Shown piece after piece: positions 17,213 to 24,703 of a stretch of 41,300 bases of DNA; the first letter of the stretch is position 1, and every line of letters starts with the position of its first letter. A program made the position numbers and the translations under genes. The DNA comes from Bacillota bacterium (GTDB taxonomy: Bacteria; Bacillota; Clostridia; Lachnospirales; Lachnospiraceae). The stretch lies in assembly GCA_023409835.1 (NCBI GenBank), contig JAEYQV010000025.1, positions 1 through 41,300 of the forward strand. Reading direction: 5' to 3'. The notes below the pieces were generated by a model. It saw nothing but the letters and a program-made list of their open reading frames with translations. It did not search any database and was not told the DNA's origin.

Positions 17213-17521
17213 TTATGTAAAATAAGTCCTCACCTTAAACTCACCGGTATTATGATAGACCTCCATCAGCATTTCCTGTACCAGACGGATGGCTTCCTCC
17301 TTCCCCCTGGCAAGGCCGACAATCTTTACTTCCGCCTTCTTATAATGAGGAAACAGAAGCTCGTTCGCATCCATGATATCAAAAAGGTTCGAAGGCTGGG
17401 AAGCAAAAGCGATGCAGTATACATCAAAGGTTACTTCCCTGTTATTGATGGCCGTAATCACCTGATCCTTCTTCTTTTTCAGCCTTTCACCCATATATAA
17501 TTTCGTCGCCCACTGTACCAT
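17213..17521 (-). CDS. Conserved small protein of unknown function
   Basis: The 102-residue soluble protein (MVQWATKLYMGERLKKKKDQ...EFKVRTYFT) has a regular beta/alpha pattern and no membrane segment. It has no motif I can assign. Its compositional quality and in-frame length support a real gene. It lies between the helical-protein gene (17583-19013) and the DUF2953-gerW operon, all on the minus strand. I do not know its function. Confidence 0.75.
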   Translation of the reverse strand: MVQWATKLYMGERLKKKKDQVITAINNREVTFDVYCIAFASQPSNLFDIMDANELLFPHYKKAEVKIVGLARGKEEAIRLVQEMLMEVYHNTGEFKVRTYFT

Positions 17522-17582
17522 AATAATTCCTCATGACTTATTTTCATTAAGTATTCCACTAATTACCATATATCATACAGGC

Positions 17583-19013
17583 TTATTCCAACATCATATC
17601 ACTGATGATGTCGATACATGCCGCTTTCTCTGCCGGGTCAGAGCATTTTTCAAGAGAATAGAGGACATAGTCCATCACTTCCTTATGATTCTCAAAGAAT
17701 ACCGGTATCTTGTTGAGAGTATTCGCCATTACTGCCCTGCTGACCATTCTGTCGCTGTCTTCAAAAAGCTGTGAAAGCTCCCTCAACAATCGGTCGGTCT
17801 CTTCCTGAAGCTTCTCCTCACTGACCGGAGCATTGGACTTCAACTCATAAAAATCAATAAATAAACTGTTCGACAACAGATCCCTGGTCAGAAGAAGTAC
17901 ATTGAGCAGCTTATCTGCCATGATACCCTCGGCGAGCTTCCTGTGCTGCTGATCCACCTGATAGAGAGCTTCCTCCATTGCTAACAGGTCATAGCTTAAT
18001 TCCTCCTGGATACCCTCCAGTGCATCAAAATGCCGGAATAGTTCTGTCCCAGGTTCCTGCTTCGGCTCCTCCATAAATAATTCATTGATTCCTTTCAGAA
18101 TTGCATGAGCAGCGTCCGAAACCATGACAGCCTTCCCAGCCTCCTGATTGAATGACATTCCCGTATAGGGTGCACACAGGAGCATGGAATATACTTCATT
18201 TATTATTTCCTGAAGGCTGTAATAGACCGAGATCTCGGCTTCAAGGAAGCTGCTAGCCTTCCCCAGTGCTTGGGAGGCTTCCTCAAATTCCTCAGCCGAT
18301 ATGTTCTTATAATCCTTCCTTCTAAGCAGCTCCTTCTGCTCCCACAAATCAGGATAGAGCGCGTCCATTCCCTCCGGCTGCTCCAGCATGGAGGAGGTAC
18401 GGAGCATATAAAGATACGTATCCAGAGTATCCCTGCTTGCTCCCAGATATCCCTTCAGGCTGTCCCTGATCAGATCAAAGTATCTCTGCTTCGTCATCCT
18501 GACCGGCAGCTGTCCAATTACTTCCCTGATCTTATCATTAATAATGACATTATCCTGCGTATCAAAGATATATCGGAGAACCTCCCTTGCAAACTCCTCA
18601 TCCTCCACCTGGTTCTCCAATTCCATAAAGCGATACTCAACACGGTTCAGGATATACTCCTGAATCTGAAAAATATCCGCATAGGAGGTAAGAAGGTTCA
18701 TTCGTTTCATAATATCATTTCTGAGCTGATCCACCTGTCGGATTGCTTTCTCATGGGCGGAACCGCTCCGGGATTCCAGAATGTTCTCATGAATAATCCC
18801 GTTCAGCTTCTGAAGTATGATAAGGGATGCTTCTCCCCATTGCTCTCCTTCATCGTGATATGCCTCATACAGAGTATAATAATGCAGAGCCAATCTGACC
18901 GAAGCCAAAGTATGGTATTTATCAGCCAGCAGGTTAAAAAATCTTGGCAAATTCACTTCCGGGTTCCTTTGATTTAATACATCCTGATATATTGATTTCG
19001 TTAATTTATCCAT
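17583..19013 (-). CDS. Helical protein of unknown function (476 residues)
   Basis: The protein is predicted to be almost all alpha helix and is soluble, with no signal peptide and no cysteine-rich or nucleotide-binding motif. Segments such as LADKYHTLASVRLALHYYTLY and YRFMELENQVEDEEFAREVL suggest a helical-repeat scaffold. It lies 19 bp after the second ABC-2 permease gene, probably in the same transcript as corA, the rhomboid-like gene and the permeases. I cannot name a family. A cytoplasmic partner of the membrane proteins encoded upstream is possible. Confidence 0.8.
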   Translation of the reverse strand: MDKLTKSIYQDVLNQRNPEVNLPRFFNLLADKYHTLASVRLALHYYTLYEAYHDEGEQWGEASLIILQKLNGIIHENILESRSGSAHEKAIRQVDQLRNDIMKRMNLLTSYADIFQIQEYILNRVEYRFMELENQVEDEEFAREVLRYIFDTQDNVIINDKIREVIGQLPVRMTKQRYFDLIRDSLKGYLGASRDTLDTYLYMLRTSSMLEQPEGMDALYPDLWEQKELLRRKDYKNISAEEFEEASQALGKASSFLEAEISVYYSLQEIINEVYSMLLCAPYTGMSFNQEAGKAVMVSDAAHAILKGINELFMEEPKQEPGTELFRHFDALEGIQEELSYDLLAMEEALYQVDQQHRKLAEGIMADKLLNVLLLTRDLLSNSLFIDFYELKSNAPVSEEKLQEETDRLLRELSQLFEDSDRMVSRAVMANTLNKIPVFFENHKEVMDYVLYSLEKCSDPAEKAACIDIISDMMLE

Positions 19014-19032
19014 TTAATATTCCATCCTGTCA

Positions 19033-20301
19033 TCATCTTTTAAGATTATAAGTACTTCTTCCTGCCTTTTCAAAGAGCAGGTCATAAGAAAGAATCAAAA
19101 GAATTGCGACAGAAGCCAATAATAACAGCATCCTATGACCCTCCGTCAGAATTCCTTCCTGATTTCCATATACTATTATATCAGTAAAGCCCATAATAAA
19201 CCAGCTATTTGGTATAATTTTCAGGAGGTTTATGGATACAGCCCCGGACATACCGGACAACATCCGGTAGAAGCCCAGACCTCCCGTTAGCAGAATTAGT
19301 ATCGTGCAAAGCATCTGATAAACAATAATACTCCTCACTATCTTAGCAATCAGCAGAAACAATCCTCCCAGCATAAGGGAATACGTCAGAATCAGAAGGC
19401 AGGCACTGATATAAAGTCTGAAATTGGATACTCCCAGCTGCCGATAAATAAGTGCAGAGAATATCAGTGCTATCATCCCTTCCAGGAGTAGCAAGGAGCA
19501 GATATTACCGATATCCAGCTTCAAGGAATGAAACTTTGAGATCTTAAGTCTCTCCATTACACCCATCTCCTTGTCCCTGACAATCCCCGACAATAAGAAC
19601 ATTGCAATAAAGGAAACCAATATCCCAAGAATTCCAAAGATCACCTGATTATAGAGGATGGAGTTGGACAGCGGTTTCTCATCCGCTACGGACTTATCCG
19701 GATTCTCATAGATCATTCGGAATGCAAAATCAAAATCCGTACTTCCGGCCAGGAGCTGAGTAATATACTTCTCGTATTCGGCGGCGGTGAGCTTCTCTCC
19801 GTCATAATCCAGTCTCTCATATAGACGGATGCTCTTGTAGAGACTGATCGGATAAATCATTTCCCCCGCTACAATATCGGAGATGATGGAGGCAGATTTG
19901 TTATTATCCACATAGTATACCGAGATAACCTCCTCCGGCTTTCCCTTGATTATTTTCTTCTCATAACCCTTCTCAATGACAAATACAGCATTCACCATCT
20001 CATCAAGCAAAAGCTTATGAAGCTCTTCCTCACTATCCTTGATAATCCGCAGGGTTGGGACCTTAGAAAGTCTGTCAATCAGAGCCCTGGACTCCTTACT
20101 GTCATCATAATCCACGAAGCCGACCGAAAGTGAGCTGTTCTCTTCGGCTGAGACAGATAAAGAATGTATGACGATGGTGAAAATCAGGATGGAGGAGATC
20201 AGGGCCGTTAGCGTGGTGATATCCTTGATAATCAGTTTTAGTCTAAGTAGGATGATATCTATAATATCCCTGAAGGCTGAACCGGAATTAGACTTCTTCA
20301 T
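19033..20301 (-). CDS. ABC-2 type membrane permease (second of a pair)
   Basis: GGAGGGG lies directly before ATG 20301, giving 422 residues (MKKSNSGSAFRDIID...). The topology is one N-terminal span, a ~180-residue external domain (VDYDDSKESRALIDRL...), then five spans with LFLLSGIVRDKEMGVMERLKIS. This is the classic ABC-2/YhgE-like arrangement for drug, lipid or peptide export. It overlaps the preceding permease by 14 bases, so the two probably form a heterodimer. No ATP-binding subunit is encoded next to them. Confidence 0.88.
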   Translation of the reverse strand: MKKSNSGSAFRDIIDIILLRLKLIIKDITTLTALISSILIFTIVIHSLSVSAEENSSLSVGFVDYDDSKESRALIDRLSKVPTLRIIKDSEEELHKLLLDEMVNAVFVIEKGYEKKIIKGKPEEVISVYYVDNNKSASIISDIVAGEMIYPISLYKSIRLYERLDYDGEKLTAAEYEKYITQLLAGSTDFDFAFRMIYENPDKSVADEKPLSNSILYNQVIFGILGILVSFIAMFLLSGIVRDKEMGVMERLKISKFHSLKLDIGNICSLLLLEGMIALIFSALIYRQLGVSNFRLYISACLLILTYSLMLGGLFLLIAKIVRSIIVYQMLCTILILLTGGLGFYRMLSGMSGAVSINLLKIIPNSWFIMGFTDIIVYGNQEGILTEGHRMLLLLASVAILLILSYDLLFEKAGRSTYNLKR

Positions 20302-21481
20302 AGCTTCCCCTCCTTCTGCCAAAGAGTAATAGGGCTACAGCATAGAAGATACCCGCGCCTAACAGCAGAGTAAGGCCGATCTTAACTCCGGGCTCCATTT
20401 GCCCCTGATTCATACGGATAATACCTTCCATTATATAATAATAGGGTGTTATCTTAGATAACTGCAGAATATCCTGTGGCAGGAACATGATTGGGATAAT
20501 CCCCCCGCCAATGACGGCAAAATAGAAGATCAACAGATTACCCACCAGGATGAATCTCTGCGTCGTCTCAAAAAATGCACTTAAAAGCACCGGCATGGTC
20601 ACACAGAACAGAGCTGTTGCAATGCCAAAGAGAACGACTTCCGCAGTCGGGCGGCTTCCCCTGATAATGCTGATTGTCAGTACGGACAGAATGGATAGAA
20701 GCGCCGAGAGAATGAGTATCTTCGCTGTCAGAAATTGATAAACCGGCATTCTTGTAGTCTTTAACCGTAACAGAGTTCCCTGTCTGATTTCCCGAAGAAG
20801 CCGGAAGCCTGCATAGAGCCCCAAATACATCAGGGTCATGACTAATATGGATATCATATAATACTCGCTGATTCTGGTCTTAGGGAAGGTTGCCACCGAT
20901 ATGTAGGAGAAAAACTTCTCCTTTCCCAGTGCCGTAAAGATTAAGTCAAGGGAAATCTCGACATTCTTTTCTTCGATCAGCTGCCGGTCCATGCCGTCAT
21001 TTTCCATGATATCGTACAGACCGACTGCATTTGCTTCCACTGCAGAAATATATTTCTCATAGCTCTGAAGAACATTCTGGAAGATCAGAGCCTTTGTCGT
21101 ATCCTTGATGTTCAAAACAACCTTGATCGGAATATGCTTAATATTAATCATATTCTGGGCGAAGCCTGCGGGAATCTCGATATAGATATCCAGCTTTCCC
21201 TGCCGGAACTCCTCCTTCACTCTCTCCTCTTCTCCAATGATTACCGTCACAAAGCTGGAGAAGGTCTCACTGCCGTTAAAATAGGTCAGCAGAAGATCGG
21301 AATATGAGCTGTCATCATTATTAATTACCCCAAGTCTTAAGTGATTTGCCAGGTGCAATTCATTGTTCTTTCTATTATAAGAAGTGCCTATTATGATAAT
21401 AATAAGCACTGTCAGAATTCCTATCCATATTTTTTTGTCTGAGAAGAACTCTTTTATCTCTTTTATTACTGTACTTAACAT
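20288..21481 (-). CDS. ABC-2 type membrane permease (first of a pair)
   Basis: The 397-residue protein has the same plan as the next gene product. It has an N-terminal span (IWIGILTVLIIIIIGT), an external domain (LGVINNDDSSYSDLL...), and then five to six spans including YMISILVMTLMYLGLYAGF. The sequence LLREIRQGTLLRLKTTRM matches the cytoplasmic coupling loop of ABC-2 permeases. GGAGGCATAA precedes the ATG. It is translationally coupled to the downstream permease. The substrate is unknown; the ATPase must be encoded elsewhere. Confidence 0.88.
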   Translation of the reverse strand: MLSTVIKEIKEFFSDKKIWIGILTVLIIIIIGTSYNRKNNELHLANHLRLGVINNDDSSYSDLLLTYFNGSETFSSFVTVIIGEEERVKEEFRQGKLDIYIEIPAGFAQNMINIKHIPIKVVLNIKDTTKALIFQNVLQSYEKYISAVEANAVGLYDIMENDGMDRQLIEEKNVEISLDLIFTALGKEKFFSYISVATFPKTRISEYYMISILVMTLMYLGLYAGFRLLREIRQGTLLRLKTTRMPVYQFLTAKILILSALLSILSVLTISIIRGSRPTAEVVLFGIATALFCVTMPVLLSAFFETTQRFILVGNLLIFYFAVIGGGIIPIMFLPQDILQLSKITPYYYIMEGIIRMNQGQMEPGVKIGLTLLLGAGIFYAVALLLFGRRRGSYEEV

Positions 21482-21513
21482 TTATGCCTCCAGGCTGGCA
21501 TCCGCGGCCCGCC

Positions 21514-22398
21514 CTATCTTTTCACATGTTCATGTGTAAATAAATGGTCCATACAATATTCATAATTTCCGTCACATTTGGAGCAGAAACGGAATTCCAG
21601 CTGGTCATCATCCAGCTCCGTCCTGCCACATACAGCACATTTATGTCTGGTAATGACATTGCGTCCGTTCATCTGGACCACATTACCACTATCCCTGCCT
21701 TCCTTCATCTGCCTACGGTATCTGGCCTTCCGTTCAAATTCCCTGGGAGATATTCTCTGATAATTTCTGGTGGCAAAGAAGAAGATAACAAAGTTCAGAA
21801 GGGATACCACAATCGGAATAGCACCCAGCAGGTAGTTCGCTCTGATACTGTTATAAATCAAATAAATATAATATGCTCCTGATAACCATGCCATATATTT
21901 TGCTTTTACTGGTAAAATGAAATAAAGATAGAACTGCATGTTCGGAAACATTGCAGCAAAAGCAAAGAACAAGGAGCTGTAAATCAGATCCAGCGGAGGA
22001 TTGATATACATACCCAGGATATTAAATAAGGTTGTTCCATCAATGAGGTATACCACCACGGCAGCTATAATATTATACAGGATACCGGAGAAGAAATAAA
22101 AGTTTAGGCGGAACGAACCCCAGGCCTTCTCCAGCGTACTTCCGATGAAGTAAAAAATATAAGCTCTGATGAAGACAGAGAAGATATCGCGCATCGTAGA
22201 GATCGGAATCATAAAGGTCACCAGTCTCCAGATCTGTCCCTTTAATACCATGTCAAAGTTCAACTCCAGGTAGTAAATCATTGCGGGATTAATGGTTCCG
22301 ATAAACAAGCCCAGTACATATAATATCGCGATATATTTCATTAGGTTTGGTATGGCATATCTTCCAAGCTTGCGTTCCAGTTTATTCATAAACTTCAT
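21514..22398 (-). CDS. Rhomboid-like membrane protein with C-terminal zinc ribbon, probably not a protease
   Basis: GGAG lies 6 bases before ATG 22398 (MKFMNKLERKLG), so I prefer it to 22410. The product has about six membrane spans. GQIWRLVTFMIPIS after the first span is the typical rhomboid/Derlin L1 segment. The GxSG serine motif is not visible: the corresponding span reads DLIYSSLFFAFAAMF. It is therefore probably a catalytically inactive relative. The cytosolic C-terminus has CAVCGRTELDDDQ...FCSKCDGNYEYCMDHLFTH, a Cys/His zinc-binding module. It lies between corA and the ABC-2 permeases. Its role could be membrane-protein quality control or assembly, which is inference. Confidence 0.8.
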   Translation of the reverse strand: MKFMNKLERKLGRYAIPNLMKYIAILYVLGLFIGTINPAMIYYLELNFDMVLKGQIWRLVTFMIPISTMRDIFSVFIRAYIFYFIGSTLEKAWGSFRLNFYFFSGILYNIIAAVVVYLIDGTTLFNILGMYINPPLDLIYSSLFFAFAAMFPNMQFYLYFILPVKAKYMAWLSGAYYIYLIYNSIRANYLLGAIPIVVSLLNFVIFFFATRNYQRISPREFERKARYRRQMKEGRDSGNVVQMNGRNVITRHKCAVCGRTELDDDQLEFRFCSKCDGNYEYCMDHLFTHEHVKR

Positions 22399-22424
22399 AT
22401 AGTTCTCCATTCTTACGAAAACCA

Positions 22425-22446
22425 GTGGAAAGTCTTAATTTTCCAC
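22425..22446 (-). terminator. Weak stem-loop between corA and the rhomboid-like gene
   Basis: On the minus strand GTGGAAA pairs with TTTCCAC across an 8-base loop and is followed by TGGTTTTCG. The stem is short, so partial readthrough into the next gene is likely. Confidence 0.35.
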
Positions 22447-22469
22447 AAGACTTAGTACTTACCAGTAAT

Positions 22470-23405
22470 CTAAAACAGCTTCTTCTTTCTGAAAATTAAC
22501 GTAATCAGCGTTGCAATTAATAACGCTGCAAGAACAACCGCAAAGAAACCGAACGGACTATCACCGCCGGGGATATGAACAAAATTCATTCCATAAAAGC
22601 TTGCAATCATCGTAGGAATTGACAGCACGATGGTTACTGCTGCCAAGAATTTCATAACGATATTCTGATTATTGGATATAATGGAAGCAAAGGCATCCAT
22701 TGTTCCGCTTAAGATGCCACTATAAATATTCGCCATCTCAATTGCCTGCTTGTTCTCGATAATCAGGTCCTCCAGAAGATCCTCGTCCTCCGGATAATGC
22801 TTAATATTCTCTATCTTAAGCATTTTTTCAAATACAACTTCATTGGATCTTAAGGAGGTGGTAAAGTATACCAGACTCTTCTCAAGCTCCAGAAGCTCGA
22901 TCAGCTCACGATTCTGGGTAGAGATATGAAGCTTGCGTTCAATCTCTTCGCTCTTTCTGTCAATGGTTCTCAGATGCTGAAGGAAGGTGGATGCATTCCG
23001 GTATAGAATCTGCAGAATGAATCGTGTCTTCTTAAAGGTATAGAAGTCTCTGACCCGCCCATCCATGAAGCATTTAAGAATAGGAGTTTCCTCCAGACAG
23101 ACTGTTATTAATATATCCTTCGTTACAATGATACCAAGAGGAATCGTCACATAACGATCCTTATCATTTCTTTTCTCCAAGGTGGGAATATCAACTACGA
23201 TAATCGTGTTATCCTCCTCCACCTCGATACGGGCACGCTCCTCTTCATCCAGAGGAGCTCTTAAATTATTGATGTCAATCCGGGTCTTATCTGCAATTTC
23301 CATCAATTCTGTTGCGGAAGGACCTGTCATCGCAATCCAGCACCCCTCCGTAATTTCTGTCTGCTTCTGCAGGGTGCCTTCTATTGTCTTAAAGATATCG
23401 ATCAT
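22470..23405 (-). CDS. corA: CorA family magnesium/divalent cation transporter
   Basis: The 311-residue protein has a long cytoplasmic alpha/beta N-domain followed by the stalk helix and two C-terminal membrane spans. The signature GMN is present in ASFYGMNFVHIPGG between them, and the chain ends in a basic tail (FRKKKLF). CorA forms a pentameric channel for Mg2+ (also Co2+ or Ni2+). AAAGGAG precedes the ATG, and a 10-bp hairpin lies directly upstream of that site. A perfect promoter 227 bases upstream implies a long untranslated leader, so post-transcriptional control is plausible. Confidence 0.93.
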   Translation of the reverse strand: MIDIFKTIEGTLQKQTEITEGCWIAMTGPSATELMEIADKTRIDINNLRAPLDEEERARIEVEEDNTIIVVDIPTLEKRNDKDRYVTIPLGIIVTKDILITVCLEETPILKCFMDGRVRDFYTFKKTRFILQILYRNASTFLQHLRTIDRKSEEIERKLHISTQNRELIELLELEKSLVYFTTSLRSNEVVFEKMLKIENIKHYPEDEDLLEDLIIENKQAIEMANIYSGILSGTMDAFASIISNNQNIVMKFLAAVTIVLSIPTMIASFYGMNFVHIPGGDSPFGFFAVVLAALLIATLITLIFRKKKLF

Positions 23406-23417
23406 AAATGCTCCTTT

Positions 23418-23441
23418 CCACTGCTATTAGTATAGCAGCGG
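23418..23441 (-). promoter_or_regulatory. Hairpin directly upstream of the corA ribosome binding site
   Basis: On the minus strand CCGCTGCTAT pairs with ATAGCAGTGG (10 bp, one G-U) around the loop ACTA. It ends at the base next to AAAGGAG. It could influence ribosome access or be a leftover attenuator arm. Confidence 0.45.
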
Positions 23442-23561
23442 TGAACGCATTTTAATCTTATCTACATTACATTATTTTCTAAGATAAGAAGGAATACGAA
23501 AGAAAACCTGCTGCTATCTGCAGTAAGTATGTTATTGTTTTTCTTATACAAGCTACTACTA

Positions 23562-23582
23562 TCAGGGCCGGCTTCCATCCAT
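23562..23582 (-). CDS. Candidate 6-codon leader peptide upstream of corA
   Basis: In the corA leader the minus strand reads AAAGGAAGGTGGT then ATG GAT GGA AGC CGG CCC TGA, encoding MDGSRP. The ribosome binding site is strong and well spaced. Such micro-ORFs can occur by chance. It is noted because it lies within the transcribed leader of a magnesium transporter gene. Confidence 0.25.
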   Translation of the reverse strand: MDGSRP

Positions 23583-23631
23583 ACCACCTTCCTTTATATT
23601 GGTCTAAAATATCTACTCGAATAACAAATTT

Positions 23632-23660
23632 ATTATATGTTGTTATCCAGCCTTTGTCAA
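23632..23660 (-). promoter_or_regulatory. corA: Consensus sigma-A promoter of corA
   Basis: On the minus strand TTGACA (23660-23655) and TATAAT (23637-23632) are separated by exactly 17 bases. Both hexamers match consensus perfectly. Transcription should begin near 23625, giving a leader of about 220 nt. Confidence 0.85.
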
Positions 23661-23730
23661 CCTTTGAAAAAATGGGCTGTCGACTTAACAAATAGTTGGC
23701 GCCCTTTATATTAGTGCTGTTTATACATTT

Positions 23731-23905
23731 ATAACTACTAGGAATAGCGAATGAATATTATCCAACAGAGACACGTTCTCACTCGGTTGCCGCACGTAAC
23801 GGTACATAGGGTTGTGTCAGATAGTTCTCTGCCACTACCCAAGTACCGACGGCGGCAAACGGTCTCCTTATGGATAGTAATCATTCGCTATTCTTTATAA
23901 GTTAT
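23731..23905. repeat. 175-bp imperfect palindrome, candidate structured RNA or MITE-like element
   Basis: Outer arms of about 34 bases begin ATAACT and end AGTTAT. Their core GGAATAGCGAATGA pairs with TCATTCGCTATTC and continues through ATTATCCA/TGGATAGTAAT. Inside, further pairs stack in register: GAGAC with GTCTC (23768/23862), TTGCCGC with GCGGCAA (23787/23852), CGGTAC with GTACCG (23800/23843) and GGGT with ACCC. A 14-nt one-sided bulge (23773-23786) interrupts them. The whole would fold as a single rod. No clear target-site duplication or promoter was found. Confidence 0.6.
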
Positions 23906-23988
23906 TGATGTGATAAACATTCTAGGTTTCTTAGGTCGCTGTTTCTTCATATGTGTTAAAAAAGTCTCTGCTTTCGTGAAGTAAGGAA

Positions 23989-24021
23989 CCGGATCGGCAG
24001 CCCGTGGCATTCAACCGCTTA
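23989..24021. repeat. Intergenic repeat copy C
   Basis: CCGGATCGGCAGCCCGTGGC followed by ATTCAACCGCTTA. It shares GCCCGTGGCA and CAACCGCT exactly with copy A, about 26 of 33 positions overall. Confidence 0.6.
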
Positions 24022-24025
24022 TAAA

Positions 24026-24060
24026 CCGGATTGATAACCTGCGGCCGCCAAACGCTCTTA
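24026..24060. repeat. Intergenic repeat copy D (diverged)
   Basis: CCGGATTGATAACCTGCGG followed by CCGCCAAACGCTCTTA, in tandem 4 bases after copy C. It needs small gaps to align. It keeps the CCGGATT start, the CCTGCGGC hairpin core and a CCAAaCGCT end. Confidence 0.45.
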
Positions 24061-24128
24061 TGAATGAATTACTATCGGATTTCATTATGTGCTTCTTTCC
24101 AATAATTATGGTCTTAATAAAATTGTCT

Positions 24129-24470
24129 TCACATTTCACCCTCATCATCGATGACCGGAACCTTTACGGTAGAGCCGGGCAGCAGGTAGATGGAGTATAT
24201 ATCATTCAGTTGCATGAAATCTCCTATCTCAGCTCCGCTTTTATCCAGTACACTTCCCAGCGAATCACCCTCCTCCACCAGATAGGTGGTGTAATTCGTA
24301 TAATTATTCTGCGGTATACCTACCGGAAGGCAGATAACCTCTCCCACCTGAAGATTATATACATTCACAAAGGGATTGGCATTAATGATAGCGGAAACGG
24401 GAACTCTGTATTGTCTGCTGATAGAATACAAGGTGTCACCCTTTTTTATGGTATAATTCGTGCAGAACAT
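24129..24470 (-). CDS. Protein with two LysM domains
   Basis: The 113-residue product consists of two LysM repeats. The first is YTIKKGDTLYSISRQYRVP...NPFVNVYNLQVGEVICLP (about 6-49). The second is YLVEEGDSLGSVLDKSG...LNDIYSIYLLPGSTVKVP (about 63-106), followed by an acidic tail. No signal peptide is evident. LysM domains bind peptidoglycan or chitin-like glycans, and small LysM-only proteins in spore formers are often spore-coat or cortex associated. AGGAGAG lies 11 bases before the ATG. It is divergent from the large activase gene. Confidence 0.85.
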   Translation of the reverse strand: MFCTNYTIKKGDTLYSISRQYRVPVSAIINANPFVNVYNLQVGEVICLPVGIPQNNYTNYTTYLVEEGDSLGSVLDKSGAEIGDFMQLNDIYSIYLLPGSTVKVPVIDDEGEM

Positions 24471-24616
24471 CCTGTTAATCTCTCCTTCCTCATCTAAGTC
24501 AGATTACTTACCATTGTCTAGTTCTATTATATTCAATTGACTGTCAATGGGGACTTTTTCGATATTAGAATAGCAATAAATTAGTATTTCTAATAAATAT
24601 TACTTCAATTAAAATG

Positions 24617-24645
24617 TTGAACAAATAAAATTTGTATCGTATAAT
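24617..24645 (+). promoter_or_regulatory. Promoter of the CoA-dehydratase activase-like gene
   Basis: TTGAAC (24617-24622), a 17-base spacer, then TATAAT (24640-24645). The predicted transcript begins near 24652, about 50 bases before the start codon. Confidence 0.8.
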
Positions 24646-24703
24646 ATAGAAAGCTCATTATCAATAACCAAAATTTTACGGGGTTAATTTTAGGAGATGC
24701 ATC

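Larger units (their letters stand above)
23406..24128. other. 723-bp non-coding region between corA and the LysM gene
   Basis: I see no convincing gene. It contains the corA leader and promoter (23406-23660), a 175-bp imperfect palindrome (23731-23905), two tandem copies of the intergenic repeat (23989-24060) and unassigned AT-rich sequence. A 70-codon open frame at 23479-23691 crosses the corA promoter, and I judged it not coding. Confidence 0.7.

Noticed and set aside
23479..23691. 70-codon open frame on the minus strand upstream of corA
   Set aside because: It spans the consensus corA promoter and leader, has no ribosome binding site at its ATG, and its sequence is of mixed low-quality composition.
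23406..23905. M-box magnesium riboswitch before corA
   Set aside because: The leader lacks the conserved M-box sequence blocks, and the large palindrome lies upstream of the promoter, so it is outside the corA transcript.
23989..24060. CRISPR array suggested by the tandem repeats C and D
   Set aside because: Only two diverged copies 4 bases apart, no spacers and no cas genes.
24617..24700. Shared regulation of the LysM gene and the activase from one bidirectional promoter
   Set aside because: On the minus strand TTGACA and TATAAT are only 10 bases apart, too close for a working promoter.
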